Origin: Thermoplasmata archaeon
Lineage (GTDB): Archaea; Thermoplasmatota; Thermoplasmata; Sysuiplasmatales; Sysuiplasmataceae
Length of the DNA stretch: 6,455 nt
Assembly (NCBI GenBank): GCA_021796175.1
Contig: JAJYOM010000090.1
Span: forward strand, 1-6,455
Direction of reading: 5' to 3'
The position numbers and the translations under genes were made by a program. The notes under the pieces are model-generated. The model made no database searches and had not been told where the DNA came from. It was given only the letters and a program-made list of their open reading frames with translations. Position 1 is the stretch's first letter. Every line of letters begins with the position of its first letter. Of this stretch, positions 1 through 5,574 are shown in pieces.

Positions 1-278
1 AGTCCCTTTTCCATGAGCTGAAGAATTGCAAGTGCAGTGAATGATTTTGTTACGGAGCCCACGCCGTAGAGCGTCTTTTCATCGGCAGGCAGGAGTCCTG
101 CCATATCCCTGTTGCCGAACCCCCTGCTGTATACCATCCGGTTTCCACTGAAAAGCGAGATTGACATGGCAGGCGTCTTTGTCACCTGCATTCGCTTCGA
201 GACGTATCGGTAAATTTTGTCGCCGAGCTTTTTCTCCCCGATTTCCTTCGAATCTGAGGTCCTTTTGCTGCCTGGCAT
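1..278 (-). CDS. Beta-lactamase-fold serine hydrolase, N-terminal fragment (cut by left edge)
   Basis: Reading leftward from ATG at 278, the frame stays open to the window edge (92 complete codons). The fragment begins MPGSKRTSDSKEIG and contains a two-strand segment (about residues 37-56, AMSISLFSGNRMVYSRGFGN) typical of the start of the class C beta-lactamase/penicillin-binding-protein fold. The catalytic SxxK motif follows at residues 75-78 (GVGSVTKSFTALAILQLMEKG): Ser75 would be the nucleophile and Lys78 the general base. Family members include esterases, D-amino-acid peptidases and beta-lactamases, so the substrate cannot be assigned. No signal peptide is visible, suggesting a cytosolic enzyme. 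An in-frame GTG at 299 would add seven residues (MLVLSSV); no Shine-Dalgarno decides between the two. The Tyr-x-Asn and HxG motifs should lie outside the window. It is divergent from the acetyltransferase to its right. Confidence 0.85.
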   Translation of the reverse strand, partial: MPGSKRTSDSKEIGEKKLGDKIYRYVSKRMQVTKTPAMSISLFSGNRMVYSRGFGNRDMAGLLPADEKTLYGVGSVTKSFTALAILQLMEKG

Positions 279-491
279 GACTGACGATAATACCAGCACC
301 CATATCAGCCTATCATGGCTTTCTGCTTCCGCTCCTGGATACTGTCTGAGATATGATCACGGTGAGAATGTGCGAACTGGCAAACAGGTTTATCAGCGGA
401 AAGAGCATCACATCGGCATCGGGCTGACTTCAATTGTCCATTGCATGTCCTGTCTTGCCATCTGGCATTGAGCAAGGAGTTGCGGAATAGC
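279..491. other. Divergent intergenic region without a clear gene
   Basis: These 213 bases separate the leftward serine hydrolase from the rightward acetyltransferase. Short open frames here give proteins with no family resemblance. A weak TATA-like element GGTTTATC at 387-394 could serve the rightward gene, but would leave a leader of about 75 bases. No convincing TATA box lies at the expected distance from the leftward ATG; the ATA-containing stretch near 304-307 is the best placed. I see no repeat, RNA gene or strong hairpin. Confidence 0.4.
474..479 (+). promoter_or_regulatory. Shine-Dalgarno for the acetyltransferase
   Basis: AAGGAG sits 12 bases before the ATG at 492. The spacing is long, but this supports ATG 492 over the upstream TTG. 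It is one of only two good Shine-Dalgarno matches in the window. Confidence 0.45.
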
Positions 492-986
492 ATGACGGCC
501 GGGCCAAGCCGTCCCGTCGTGATCGAGGAGTTGCCTCCCGGGAAAAGGCAGAGGGCGAGGCATATACTTGACGACGGTTTTTCAGGCATTTACAGGCTTC
601 ACGCCCAATTTACTCTCAGGAGGGTGCCGGTCGTCCGGATAGCGACTTTTGGCGGAGAGGATGCCGGAGTGGTGTTGCTGAAGTGGCTCACAGGCAATAT
701 CGGCTATGTCTACTATATCGCTGTGGCAGGGAAATACAGAGGTTTAGGCGTAGGAGGCAGACTTCTTGACCACGCCATTTCGTACTTTTCGGAGAAAGGT
801 GCACTGGAGGTGTATGCCGCAAGGGAAGAGGACAATAGTGAGGCGAAGGCACTGTTCGAATCAAGGCAATTCATCGTAATGGAAGATGCAGAACTCTCCG
901 GCAGATTCGGAGCATGGCAGTCGAGAAGGATGAGAAGAGAGATGATGAAGGTGTACGGGGAATTGCTGCTCCGAAGAACACTGTAG
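492..986 (+). CDS. GNAT-family N-acetyltransferase
   Basis: A 164-residue protein with the GNAT core. Residues 72-95 (YVYYIAVAGKYRGLGVGGRLLDHA) form strand beta4 and motif A, and R83-G-L-G-V-G88 is the acetyl-CoA pyrophosphate-binding loop. Residues 114-127 (DNSEAKALFESRQF) match motif B, with the usual Asn (N115) and the 'A-x-x-LFE' helix, though the customary Gly before Phe is Gln126. It should transfer acetyl from acetyl-CoA to an amine; the substrate is unknown. The C-terminus (140-164) is unusually rich in Arg, Met and Leu. ATG 492 was chosen over an in-frame TTG at 441 because an AAGGAG lies at 474-479, about 12 bases before it, and because the extra 17 residues do not resemble the family. 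The gene converges on the hydrolase with a 26-base gap. Confidence 0.85.
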   Translation: MTAGPSRPVVIEELPPGKRQRARHILDDGFSGIYRLHAQFTLRRVPVVRIATFGGEDAGVVLLKWLTGNIGYVYYIAVAGKYRGLGVGGRLLDHAISYFSEKGALEVYAAREEDNSEAKALFESRQFIVMEDAELSGRFGAWQSRRMRREMMKVYGELLLRRTL

Positions 987-1008
987 GGCAGGGAACGGTT
1001 CGGCTGCC
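987..1008. terminator. Possible hairpin between convergent genes
   Basis: GGCAG (987-991) pairs with CTGCC (1004-1008), and inside it GAAC (993-996) pairs with GTTC (998-1001). The result is an imperfect nine-pair stem with mismatched bases between its two parts. It occupies the 26-base gap between the convergent acetyltransferase and hydrolase stops. No T-run follows on either strand, so a terminator role is only suggested by position. Confidence 0.25.
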
Positions 1009-1012
1009 AGGC

Positions 1013-1930
1013 TCAGTCGCCGCGCAGGGAAGACTTCAGATTCGATGCAACAACGGCAAGCGCGCTCTTCGCTGACCTGGAGAACGACATGCCGAAGAAT
1101 CCATGCACCATGCCTGTAAAGCGCATTCCGGCAACTGAAACGCCTGACTTCCTGAGGGCTGAGGCGTACATCTCCCCGTGGTCCCTCAGTGGATCCAGTT
1201 CTGCAGTGATAATCAGGGCAGGTGGAACATCCGACAGGTCCCCAAGAAGTAACGGTGAGGCAAGCAAGCTGCGACCCTCAGCCTGATCACTGAGGTAATG
1301 GCTGAGGTACCAGCTCATTTCCTTTTCCGACAGGGTGGGTGCATCCGCGTTCTCTATCGCTGACGGCAATTTCCAGTCGAGTGTCAGTAAAGGGTATATC
1401 AGAACCTGCAGCGCGATTTTCTGGCCCGCCCTCTTCGCCTCCTGAGCAACAACTGCAGCAAGGTTTCCCCCCGCACTGTCTCCCATGACGGCAAAAGCAC
1501 TGGAGTGCATGTTTTCGTATACCCACCTGAAGCTGTCCAGCGCATCATATGGAGCGGCGGGAAACTTGTGCTCCGGCGCCAGCCTGTAGCCGACTGAAAC
1601 CACTCTGCAGCCGGATGCACTGGCTATCATACTGCACAGGCTGTCATATGTCTCAACACTGCCAGTCACGAAGCCGCCGCCGTGGTAGAAGACAACGGTG
1701 CCTGGATCCCTGCCTGCATCCTGGGGATTATAGACCCTGAGCAGTATGCCGTTTCCCTCCCTTCCACTGATGGTTACATCCTCGACAGACTGCATCTCCT
1801 CCCTCTTCCGTCCCATCGCAGCGTCAAATTCCGGCCTGTACATGCGTGCCTGCTCAAGTGGCATCTCCCAGAGCGGTAAAAAATCCCCGATTAATTTCAG
1901 CACAGGTTCTAATTCAGGATCCACTTGCAT
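1013..1930 (-). CDS. Alpha/beta-hydrolase, hormone-sensitive-lipase-type carboxylesterase
   Basis: A 305-residue protein, the usual length for this esterase family. The oxyanion-hole motif HGGG is at 83-86 (VVFYHGGGFVTGS), followed by the conserved YRLAPEHKFPAAPYDA block (115-130). The nucleophile elbow GDSAGG (150-155) places Ser152. DPLRD (246-250) gives the acid Asp246, and GMVHGFF (273-279) gives His276, so the catalytic triad is complete. The family hydrolyses esters of short to medium acyl chains, usually in the cytosol; no signal peptide is seen. The N-terminal 50 residues form the expected cap region. ATG 1930 is supported by a TATA-like box about 26 bases upstream, implying a leaderless transcript. 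It lies downstream of the ArsR-type regulator on the same strand, 77 bases away, so read-through co-transcription is also possible. Confidence 0.93.
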   Translation of the reverse strand: MQVDPELEPVLKLIGDFLPLWEMPLEQARMYRPEFDAAMGRKREEMQSVEDVTISGREGNGILLRVYNPQDAGRDPGTVVFYHGGGFVTGSVETYDSLCSMIASASGCRVVSVGYRLAPEHKFPAAPYDALDSFRWVYENMHSSAFAVMGDSAGGNLAAVVAQEAKRAGQKIALQVLIYPLLTLDWKLPSAIENADAPTLSEKEMSWYLSHYLSDQAEGRSLLASPLLLGDLSDVPPALIITAELDPLRDHGEMYASALRKSGVSVAGMRFTGMVHGFFGMSFSRSAKSALAVVASNLKSSLRGD

Positions 1931-1951
1931 GCGTCACAGTTAAGCCTGAAA

Positions 1952-1960
1952 AATATAGTA
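1952..1960 (-). promoter_or_regulatory. TATA-like box for the hydrolase
   Basis: On the minus strand this reads ACTATATTT and is followed by TT. Its centre is about 26 bases before ATG 1930, the distance expected for an archaeal TATA box driving a leaderless mRNA. The T-run on the same strand could also help end transcription of the upstream regulator gene. Confidence 0.5.
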
Positions 1961-2007
1961 ATCTATCTCAAATGCATCCGGCGAAAGCCAGTGGGAGACT
2001 TAATCGT

Positions 2008-2646
2008 TCAATGGCTGAAGATGTTCGGGATGCAGGCGATTACAACATTGTTCTTCTCCGCATGCCCTTTCCTTTCCGGGCGCCTGTTGCCTTCAGCCAC
2101 TACATCAACAAGCAGTTTCTTCACCCTGGATGCCACCATGTCAAATACATCGTCGTCCACAGACCAGAAGGACAGCATCAGCCTGCCTTTTCTGAACTGC
2201 TCCCCGACGCGCTCCATCTCCTCGTCGGTTGCATTGGCAAACTCATCCGCATAGATACGATACTGAAGGCTCATTGAAAGGAGTGCCGAACGGATAAGTT
2301 TCCTGCCCTCGGCCGGTGTTAACTCCTCGATTATCTTCCTGTCCTGGACATTCGGATCCACCGCTTTCCAGAACTCGGCATTCTGCGAGTAGTACTTCTC
2401 AATGTGATTCTTCTTGACCACCACTTCCGGCTCTGCAAGCAGCTTGTCCCTCACCATCTCGGCAACAAAATGATAGAGGTTGGATCTTGTCACTTTTATG
2501 TGGCTGGCCATCTGAGTCACAGTCAACCTGTCATATCTCGACAGGAGGAGGATCACGCTCATCTTCGTAGGATTGCTCAACGCATCCAGGACAAGGTCGT
2601 ATGGATCCCTCGTCTCCTTCGCGGTTCCGGCTGTCTTGGCAGACAT
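2008..2646 (-). CDS. ArsR/winged-helix-type transcriptional regulator
   Basis: A 212-residue protein starting MSAKTAGTAKETRDPYD. Residues 16-70 (YDLVLDALSNPTKMSVILLLS, then LTVTQMASHIKVTRSNLYHFVAEMVRDKLL) have the layout of an ArsR/HTH_20 winged helix: the 'L-NPTR-I-L' opening helix, a helix-turn-helix with recognition helix near 51-63, and a wing at about 71-86 (EVVVKKNHIEKYYS). The larger C-terminal part (90-190) is helical and acidic then basic, probably for dimerisation or effector sensing; I do not recognise its family. There is no metal-binding CVC motif, so it is not a canonical arsenic sensor. The frame stays open 72 codons further upstream into the MFS gene, but ATG 2646 is preferred because the domain starts there and a promoter-like box lies 27 bases before it. 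It probably controls the divergent MFS gene and itself. Confidence 0.85.
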   Translation of the reverse strand: MSAKTAGTAKETRDPYDLVLDALSNPTKMSVILLLSRYDRLTVTQMASHIKVTRSNLYHFVAEMVRDKLLAEPEVVVKKNHIEKYYSQNAEFWKAVDPNVQDRKIIEELTPAEGRKLIRSALLSMSLQYRIYADEFANATDEEMERVGEQFRKGRLMLSFWSVDDDVFDMVASRVKKLLVDVVAEGNRRPERKGHAEKNNVVIACIPNIFSH

Positions 2647-2668
2647 ATAGATGGCAATGTCGCGTCTA

Positions 2669-2678
2669 AATAAAACAG
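2669..2678 (-). promoter_or_regulatory. TATA-like box for the regulator gene
   Basis: The minus strand reads CTGTTTTATTTAG around here. The AT core is centred roughly 27 bases before ATG 2646, which fits a leaderless transcript. A second candidate, TTTATA on the minus strand at 2684-2689, would give a short leader instead. Confidence 0.4.
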
Positions 2679-2683
2679 TTATG

Positions 2684-2700
2684 TATAAACAAGATTTATA
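2684..2700. promoter_or_regulatory. Symmetric back-to-back TATA elements between regulator and MFS genes
   Basis: TATAAA (2684-2689), a CAAGA spacer and TTTATA (2695-2700) form a perfect inverted repeat. Each arm reads TTTATA when taken in the direction of its own flanking gene, so the pair could act as divergent core promoters. From the plus-strand arm (TTTATATG), transcription would begin near 2724, ahead of ATG 2744. Confidence 0.45.
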
Positions 2701-2706
2701 TGTATG

Positions 2707-2720
2707 AATGTATTTACATT
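2707..2720. promoter_or_regulatory. Operator-like perfect dyad AATGTA-TT-TACATT
   Basis: A perfect 6-2-6 inverted repeat lies just downstream of the plus-strand TATA-like box. The half-site ATGTAT also occurs directly repeated at 2681-2686, 2700-2705 and 2708-2713. Dyads of this size are typical binding sites for dimeric winged-helix repressors, and the adjacent regulator is the obvious candidate binder. No binding evidence exists in the sequence itself. Confidence 0.4.
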
Positions 2721-2729
2721 GCCTGCAGG

Positions 2730-2745
2730 ATCGGGATTTCCCGAT
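2730..2745. promoter_or_regulatory. Perfect 16-base dyad ATCGGGATTTCCCGAT at the MFS start
   Basis: ATCGGGA, a TT spacer and TCCCGAT form a perfect 7-2-7 inverted repeat whose right arm includes the first two bases of ATG 2744. The two-base spacer is too short for an RNA hairpin loop without opening the inner pairs, so a protein-binding site on DNA is more plausible. Its centre is 24 bases from that of the 2707-2720 dyad, which has the same TT centre. Confidence 0.4.
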
Positions 2746-3985
2746 GGTGAAGCAGATGGAGAATGAAACAGCAACGGTACACGAGGTCGAGAAGAAGGAG
2801 AACGGGCTGCCCCGTGATTTCAAGCTGGTGATCCTGAATTCCGGCTTCTCGAGGATGGGCATGATGGCCTACGGCATAGTCATCCTCTGGGTTACACTTG
2901 CCCTGACACATTCCACCGTGCTGACTGGCCTGGCGGACGGCATGGTTTCGCTGCCACTCTTCGCAAGCTTTCTTGTGGGCGCCTACATCGACAGGAGCCC
3001 GGGAAAGAAGACACTGGCAATACTTGCAAGCTTAGCAAGGCCATCCGCAATCGTCATGCTGTTCATTGCACTCCTGCTGCACAGCATACTGCTACTTGTG
3101 CTTCTTTTCTTTTCGACCTCCATCCTCATCGGTTTCACATCCGATGTCATGAACTCTGTCAGGTCTGTGTGGTCAAAGAGGCTGCTCAATGATAACACAT
3201 ACAAAAAAGGCACGTCACTGATACAGGCTGTAACAGCCTTTGCCGAAACAGCCGGCTACGGCATAGCCGGCACTGTGCTCGTCCTTGGTTTCGACAGGTC
3301 GTTCCTTTCGCTCATAGTAATCTTTGCAGCCGCGTTTCTTGCCATCCTGCCGATAAGGGCGCCAAGGGAGATTGTGAACAACAGCGGCACAGTTGCGGGA
3401 TCGGTCAGGGAGGGGATGGGTTTCATCAGGGGCAATACAGCAATCTTTGAAATTCTCGTTCTTGCCCTGCTCGCGAATTTCATATTCGGGACAATCGGTG
3501 TCGGCCTGACAGCGCTTGTACAGGTGGATTTCAGGCTGTCCGGCATATATTTCGGATCACTGCTCCTTGTATTCGGCATAGCCGCCATCTTCGGCTCGAT
3601 TCTCGGGTCCAAGGTAAGCGGCAGCGTGGGGCGTGAACTGACTGTAACACTGTTCCTGGTCGGGCTTTTTATAGGTCTTGTCGGCCTCTCTCCTTCCATC
3701 TTCTACGACTATTTCCTTATGGTCGGAACCGGGATTCTGATCGGACTTGTGAATGTTGCAGTGTCAACACTCGCAATCAAGAAAGTGCCCGAGGGGATGA
3801 TGGCGAGGGTACAGGGCACATTCAGCACATTCGGGCTTGGAATGACTTTCCTTTCCGGGACTGTTGGCGGGGTGATTATCGCACTGTCATCTGTCAGGAT
3901 TATGCTGGGGACAGTCTGCATAGCTGCGATGATAATAGCGGCAATGTCCCTCACATTCGGCGAGCTCAACAGGACAAGGATCTGA
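2744..3985 (+). CDS. MFS transporter, probable drug or small-molecule exporter
   Basis: A 413-residue membrane protein with about twelve hydrophobic segments in two groups of six, joined by a central loop near PIRAPREIVNNSGTVAGSVREGMGF. The loop after the second helix carries the MFS motif A variant GAYIDRSPGKK (79-89), which places this loop in the cytosol. The family uses proton gradients to move small molecules, often outward, but the substrate cannot be read from sequence. The charged N-terminus (MVKQMENETATVHEVEKKEN) is cytosolic. In-frame ATGs also occur at 2708 and 2756. ATG 2744 is preferred because the plus-strand TATA-like box at 2695-2702 predicts a start of transcription near 2724, after 2708. 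An AGGA at 2727-2730 is a weak ribosome site. The gene is divergent from the ArsR-type regulator, as efflux genes often are from their repressors. Confidence 0.87.
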   Translation: MVKQMENETATVHEVEKKENGLPRDFKLVILNSGFSRMGMMAYGIVILWVTLALTHSTVLTGLADGMVSLPLFASFLVGAYIDRSPGKKTLAILASLARPSAIVMLFIALLLHSILLLVLLFFSTSILIGFTSDVMNSVRSVWSKRLLNDNTYKKGTSLIQAVTAFAETAGYGIAGTVLVLGFDRSFLSLIVIFAAAFLAILPIRAPREIVNNSGTVAGSVREGMGFIRGNTAIFEILVLALLANFIFGTIGVGLTALVQVDFRLSGIYFGSLLLVFGIAAIFGSILGSKVSGSVGRELTVTLFLVGLFIGLVGLSPSIFYDYFLMVGTGILIGLVNVAVSTLAIKKVPEGMMARVQGTFSTFGLGMTFLSGTVGGVIIALSSVRIMLGTVCIAAMIIAAMSLTFGELNRTRI

Positions 3986-4002
3986 GGATGCGCCCCGCCC
4001 AG

Positions 4003-4010
4003 TCTTAATA
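4003..4010 (+). promoter_or_regulatory. TATA-like box for the flavin reductase
   Basis: TCTTAATA is centred about 25 bases before ATG 4032, the archaeal leaderless spacing, inside the 46-base gap after the MFS stop. Just after it GCAGG (4014-4018) and CCTGC (4027-4031) form a small inverted repeat ending at the start codon, a possible weak operator. The gene may therefore be expressed separately from the MFS gene. Confidence 0.4.
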
Positions 4011-4031
4011 CAGGCAGGCGATAAGACCTGC

Positions 4032-4544
4032 ATGCGATCAGCGGGCATCGACAAAACGAAAAGGAAATTCACTTCCACTGTCGCGCTTGTCACTTCCGAA
4101 CACAACGGCAGGGCAAACGTGATGGCTGCGGAGTGGTCGCTGCGGGTGTCCATCGAACCCTACCTTGTTGCTGTCTTCGTGGGTTACAGAAGAGGAACAT
4201 ACGCCATGATAAGGGATTCGGGCGAATTCGGGCTGAACTACTGCTCTGACAAACAGGCCGGCCTGTCGAGCATTTCAGGCAATTATTCAATAACCGAAGG
4301 CAAGGACAAGTGGTCGCTTGGGGATTTCAGTACTTTCAGTGCCAGCAAAATCCGTGCGCCGATGATTGGCGGATGCCTGATGAACCTGGAGTGCGTGGTG
4401 GTGGATGAACTTCAGACCGGTGACCACGCTGCATTCATAGGCAAAGTAGTGGAGGGATATGTGGATGACAGTAAAAGACCGCTCATCTACCATGGCGGGA
4501 GATACTTCAGTTTGGGTCCGCGGATAGAAAAGGACATTTCCTGA
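4032..4544 (+). CDS. Flavin reductase-like / flavoredoxin-type FMN-binding protein
   Basis: A 170-residue protein spanning a whole flavin-reductase-like split-barrel domain. Residues 15-42 (STVALVTSEHNGRANVMAAEWSLRVSIE) match the family opening 'V-hV-T-dG-N-mt-s-w--S--P', which contributes to the FMN phosphate site. PYLVAVFVGYRRGTYAMIRDSGEFGLNYC (43-71) matches the following strand and the 'i-SGEF-vN' turn. The tail (LIYHGGRYFSLGP, 151-163) is the usual closing 'l-y-gg-yy-lg' element. Such proteins bind FMN and either reduce it with NAD(P)H for a partner monooxygenase or pass electrons as flavoredoxins; which applies here is unknown. It is cytosolic, with no signal peptide. It follows the MFS gene by 46 bases but has its own TATA-like box. 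It converges on the EamA permease with a 23-base gap. Confidence 0.9.
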   Translation: MRSAGIDKTKRKFTSTVALVTSEHNGRANVMAAEWSLRVSIEPYLVAVFVGYRRGTYAMIRDSGEFGLNYCSDKQAGLSSISGNYSITEGKDKWSLGDFSTFSASKIRAPMIGGCLMNLECVVVDELQTGDHAAFIGKVVEGYVDDSKRPLIYHGGRYFSLGPRIEKDIS

Positions 4545-4567
4545 CAGGATCGGGCAGCAGTTATCAT

Positions 4568-5458
4568 TCATATGCCAAGCGTGTATGAAATCACTGCCAC
4601 ACCTGCAACAATTAATGCAGCACCGATAAGCAGCCTGAAACCCAGCAGCTCCTTTCCCCTCATTGTCAGATAGGACAGGAGCATTGTAAAGAGCGGGTTG
4701 GCTGTTATTATCGGGGCAACCAGCACTACGGGTGAGAGCAGGAGCGCCACAAACCTCGTGCTCTGTGCCAGGCCGGATGCTGTCCCGGCGGCACCGAGCA
4801 TCCATATCCTGTTCCCCGCTATGACACGCTTTATGCTGCGTGTCCTGAACAGATTCAGCAGGAAATAGAAAAGTCCGGCTGTCAGGTATGATATGAGCGC
4901 ACCGTCAACGGGCAGCGGTGAAATCAGGTCTGCCGCCCTTATGACAGGGACCGACAGGCCCACAAAGATGGCCGCCAGCAGCGCATATACCAGGCCCCTT
5001 GTGTCAAGTTTCTTTCCCCGGTTGTTTCCTGTTGTAACGAGCACAGTGCCGAAGAATGCGAGAACAACTCCAATAGCGGCAAAGAGAGTCAACGGTTCAG
5101 CAATAAGGAGCATTCCGAAGAAAACGGCGAAAAGGCTCTGTGACGATGTGATGGAGCTGCCCCTGGATGGACCGAGCAGTACCATGCCGGCATAGTTCAG
5201 TCCCCGGCCGAGCACAAAGTTCAGCGCTCCGGCAAGCATGAAGAGAAGGGCAGGATAGGTGCCAATATGCATGATGACGAAGAACTGGCCTGTCGCAACT
5301 GATACAACAAATATCACAAGCGAGGAGAAGAGTATGGTTGTCAGCACACCGGCGGACATGTGTTCTGTCTTCATCCCCCTGATGATGAACATGTTTGAAA
5401 CAGCAAAAAAGAAGGCGGAGAAGATTGAAAGAAACAGCCCAAGGATTAAATCTGACAT
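4568..5458 (-). CDS. EamA-family (DMT superfamily) permease
   Basis: A 296-residue membrane protein with about ten hydrophobic helices in two repeated halves (roughly 4-143 and 154-294), the standard EamA layout. The first half ends with the family signature AEPLTLFAAIGVVLAFFGTVLV (120-141), and the second with the cognate GKELLGFRLLIGAALIVAGVAVI (268-290). The two halves are joined by a basic cytosolic link, TTGNNRGKKLDTRG (142-155). Members export or import amino acids, metabolites or nucleotide sugars; nothing here fixes the substrate. ATG 5458 is the only reasonable start: an in-frame TGA lies four codons upstream and the first helix begins right after it. There is no Shine-Dalgarno. It lies 116 bases after the NifX-like gene on the same strand and has a TATA-like box near that gene's stop, implying a leader of about 80 bases. 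Confidence 0.9.
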   Translation of the reverse strand: MSDLILGLFLSIFSAFFFAVSNMFIIRGMKTEHMSAGVLTTILFSSLVIFVVSVATGQFFVIMHIGTYPALLFMLAGALNFVLGRGLNYAGMVLLGPSRGSSITSSQSLFAVFFGMLLIAEPLTLFAAIGVVLAFFGTVLVTTGNNRGKKLDTRGLVYALLAAIFVGLSVPVIRAADLISPLPVDGALISYLTAGLFYFLLNLFRTRSIKRVIAGNRIWMLGAAGTASGLAQSTRFVALLLSPVVLVAPIITANPLFTMLLSYLTMRGKELLGFRLLIGAALIVAGVAVISYTLGI

Positions 5459-5574
5459 CTGCAGCGATCACCGTGGCCGATCGTGATTAGGACGGAGCGG
5501 ACCGCGGATCGGCACAGTGCATTGTGTCGCGGCGGCAGTGTGCATGGCGGGCAGACGGTTGCATATTATAGCCC
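5459..5574 (-). promoter_or_regulatory. EamA upstream region with TATA-like box, dyad and possible leader hairpins
   Basis: On the minus strand CTATAATATGC (5561-5571, core 5563-5570) is a good TATA-like box just after the NifX-like stop. It predicts a transcript start near 5540 and a leader of about 80 bases. Within it CACAGTGCATTGTG (5513-5526) is a dyad with one mismatched pair. GCCGATC (5476-5482) is complementary to GATCGGC (5507-5513), and GATCG (5479-5483) also to CGATC (5465-5469), so two alternative stems share bases. No known riboswitch class is recognised. Confidence 0.35.

Noticed and set aside
1846..2277. Plus-strand open frame of 143 codons
   Set aside because: It lies antisense to the regulator and hydrolase genes and its translation resembles no family; both sense genes have clear motifs.
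2647..2862. 72-residue N-terminal extension of the regulator frame
   Set aside because: It overlaps the divergent promoters and the start of the MFS gene, and its Cys/Ser/Phe-rich composition is that of an antisense reading. The winged-helix domain begins just after ATG 2646.
3256..3699. Minus-strand open frame of 147 codons
   Set aside because: Antisense shadow of the MFS gene; its Pro/Thr/Ser/Arg-rich translation is what the reverse of membrane-helix codons yields.
4287..4805. Minus-strand open frame of 172 codons spanning the flavin reductase and EamA ends
   Set aside because: It crosses two well-supported genes and has no recognisable domain; its many Cys and Arg residues suggest a shadow frame.
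5459..5545. tRNA or known riboswitch upstream of the EamA gene
   Set aside because: There is no T-loop consensus, no anticodon stem arrangement and no acceptor stem, and the stems do not match any riboswitch class I can recall.
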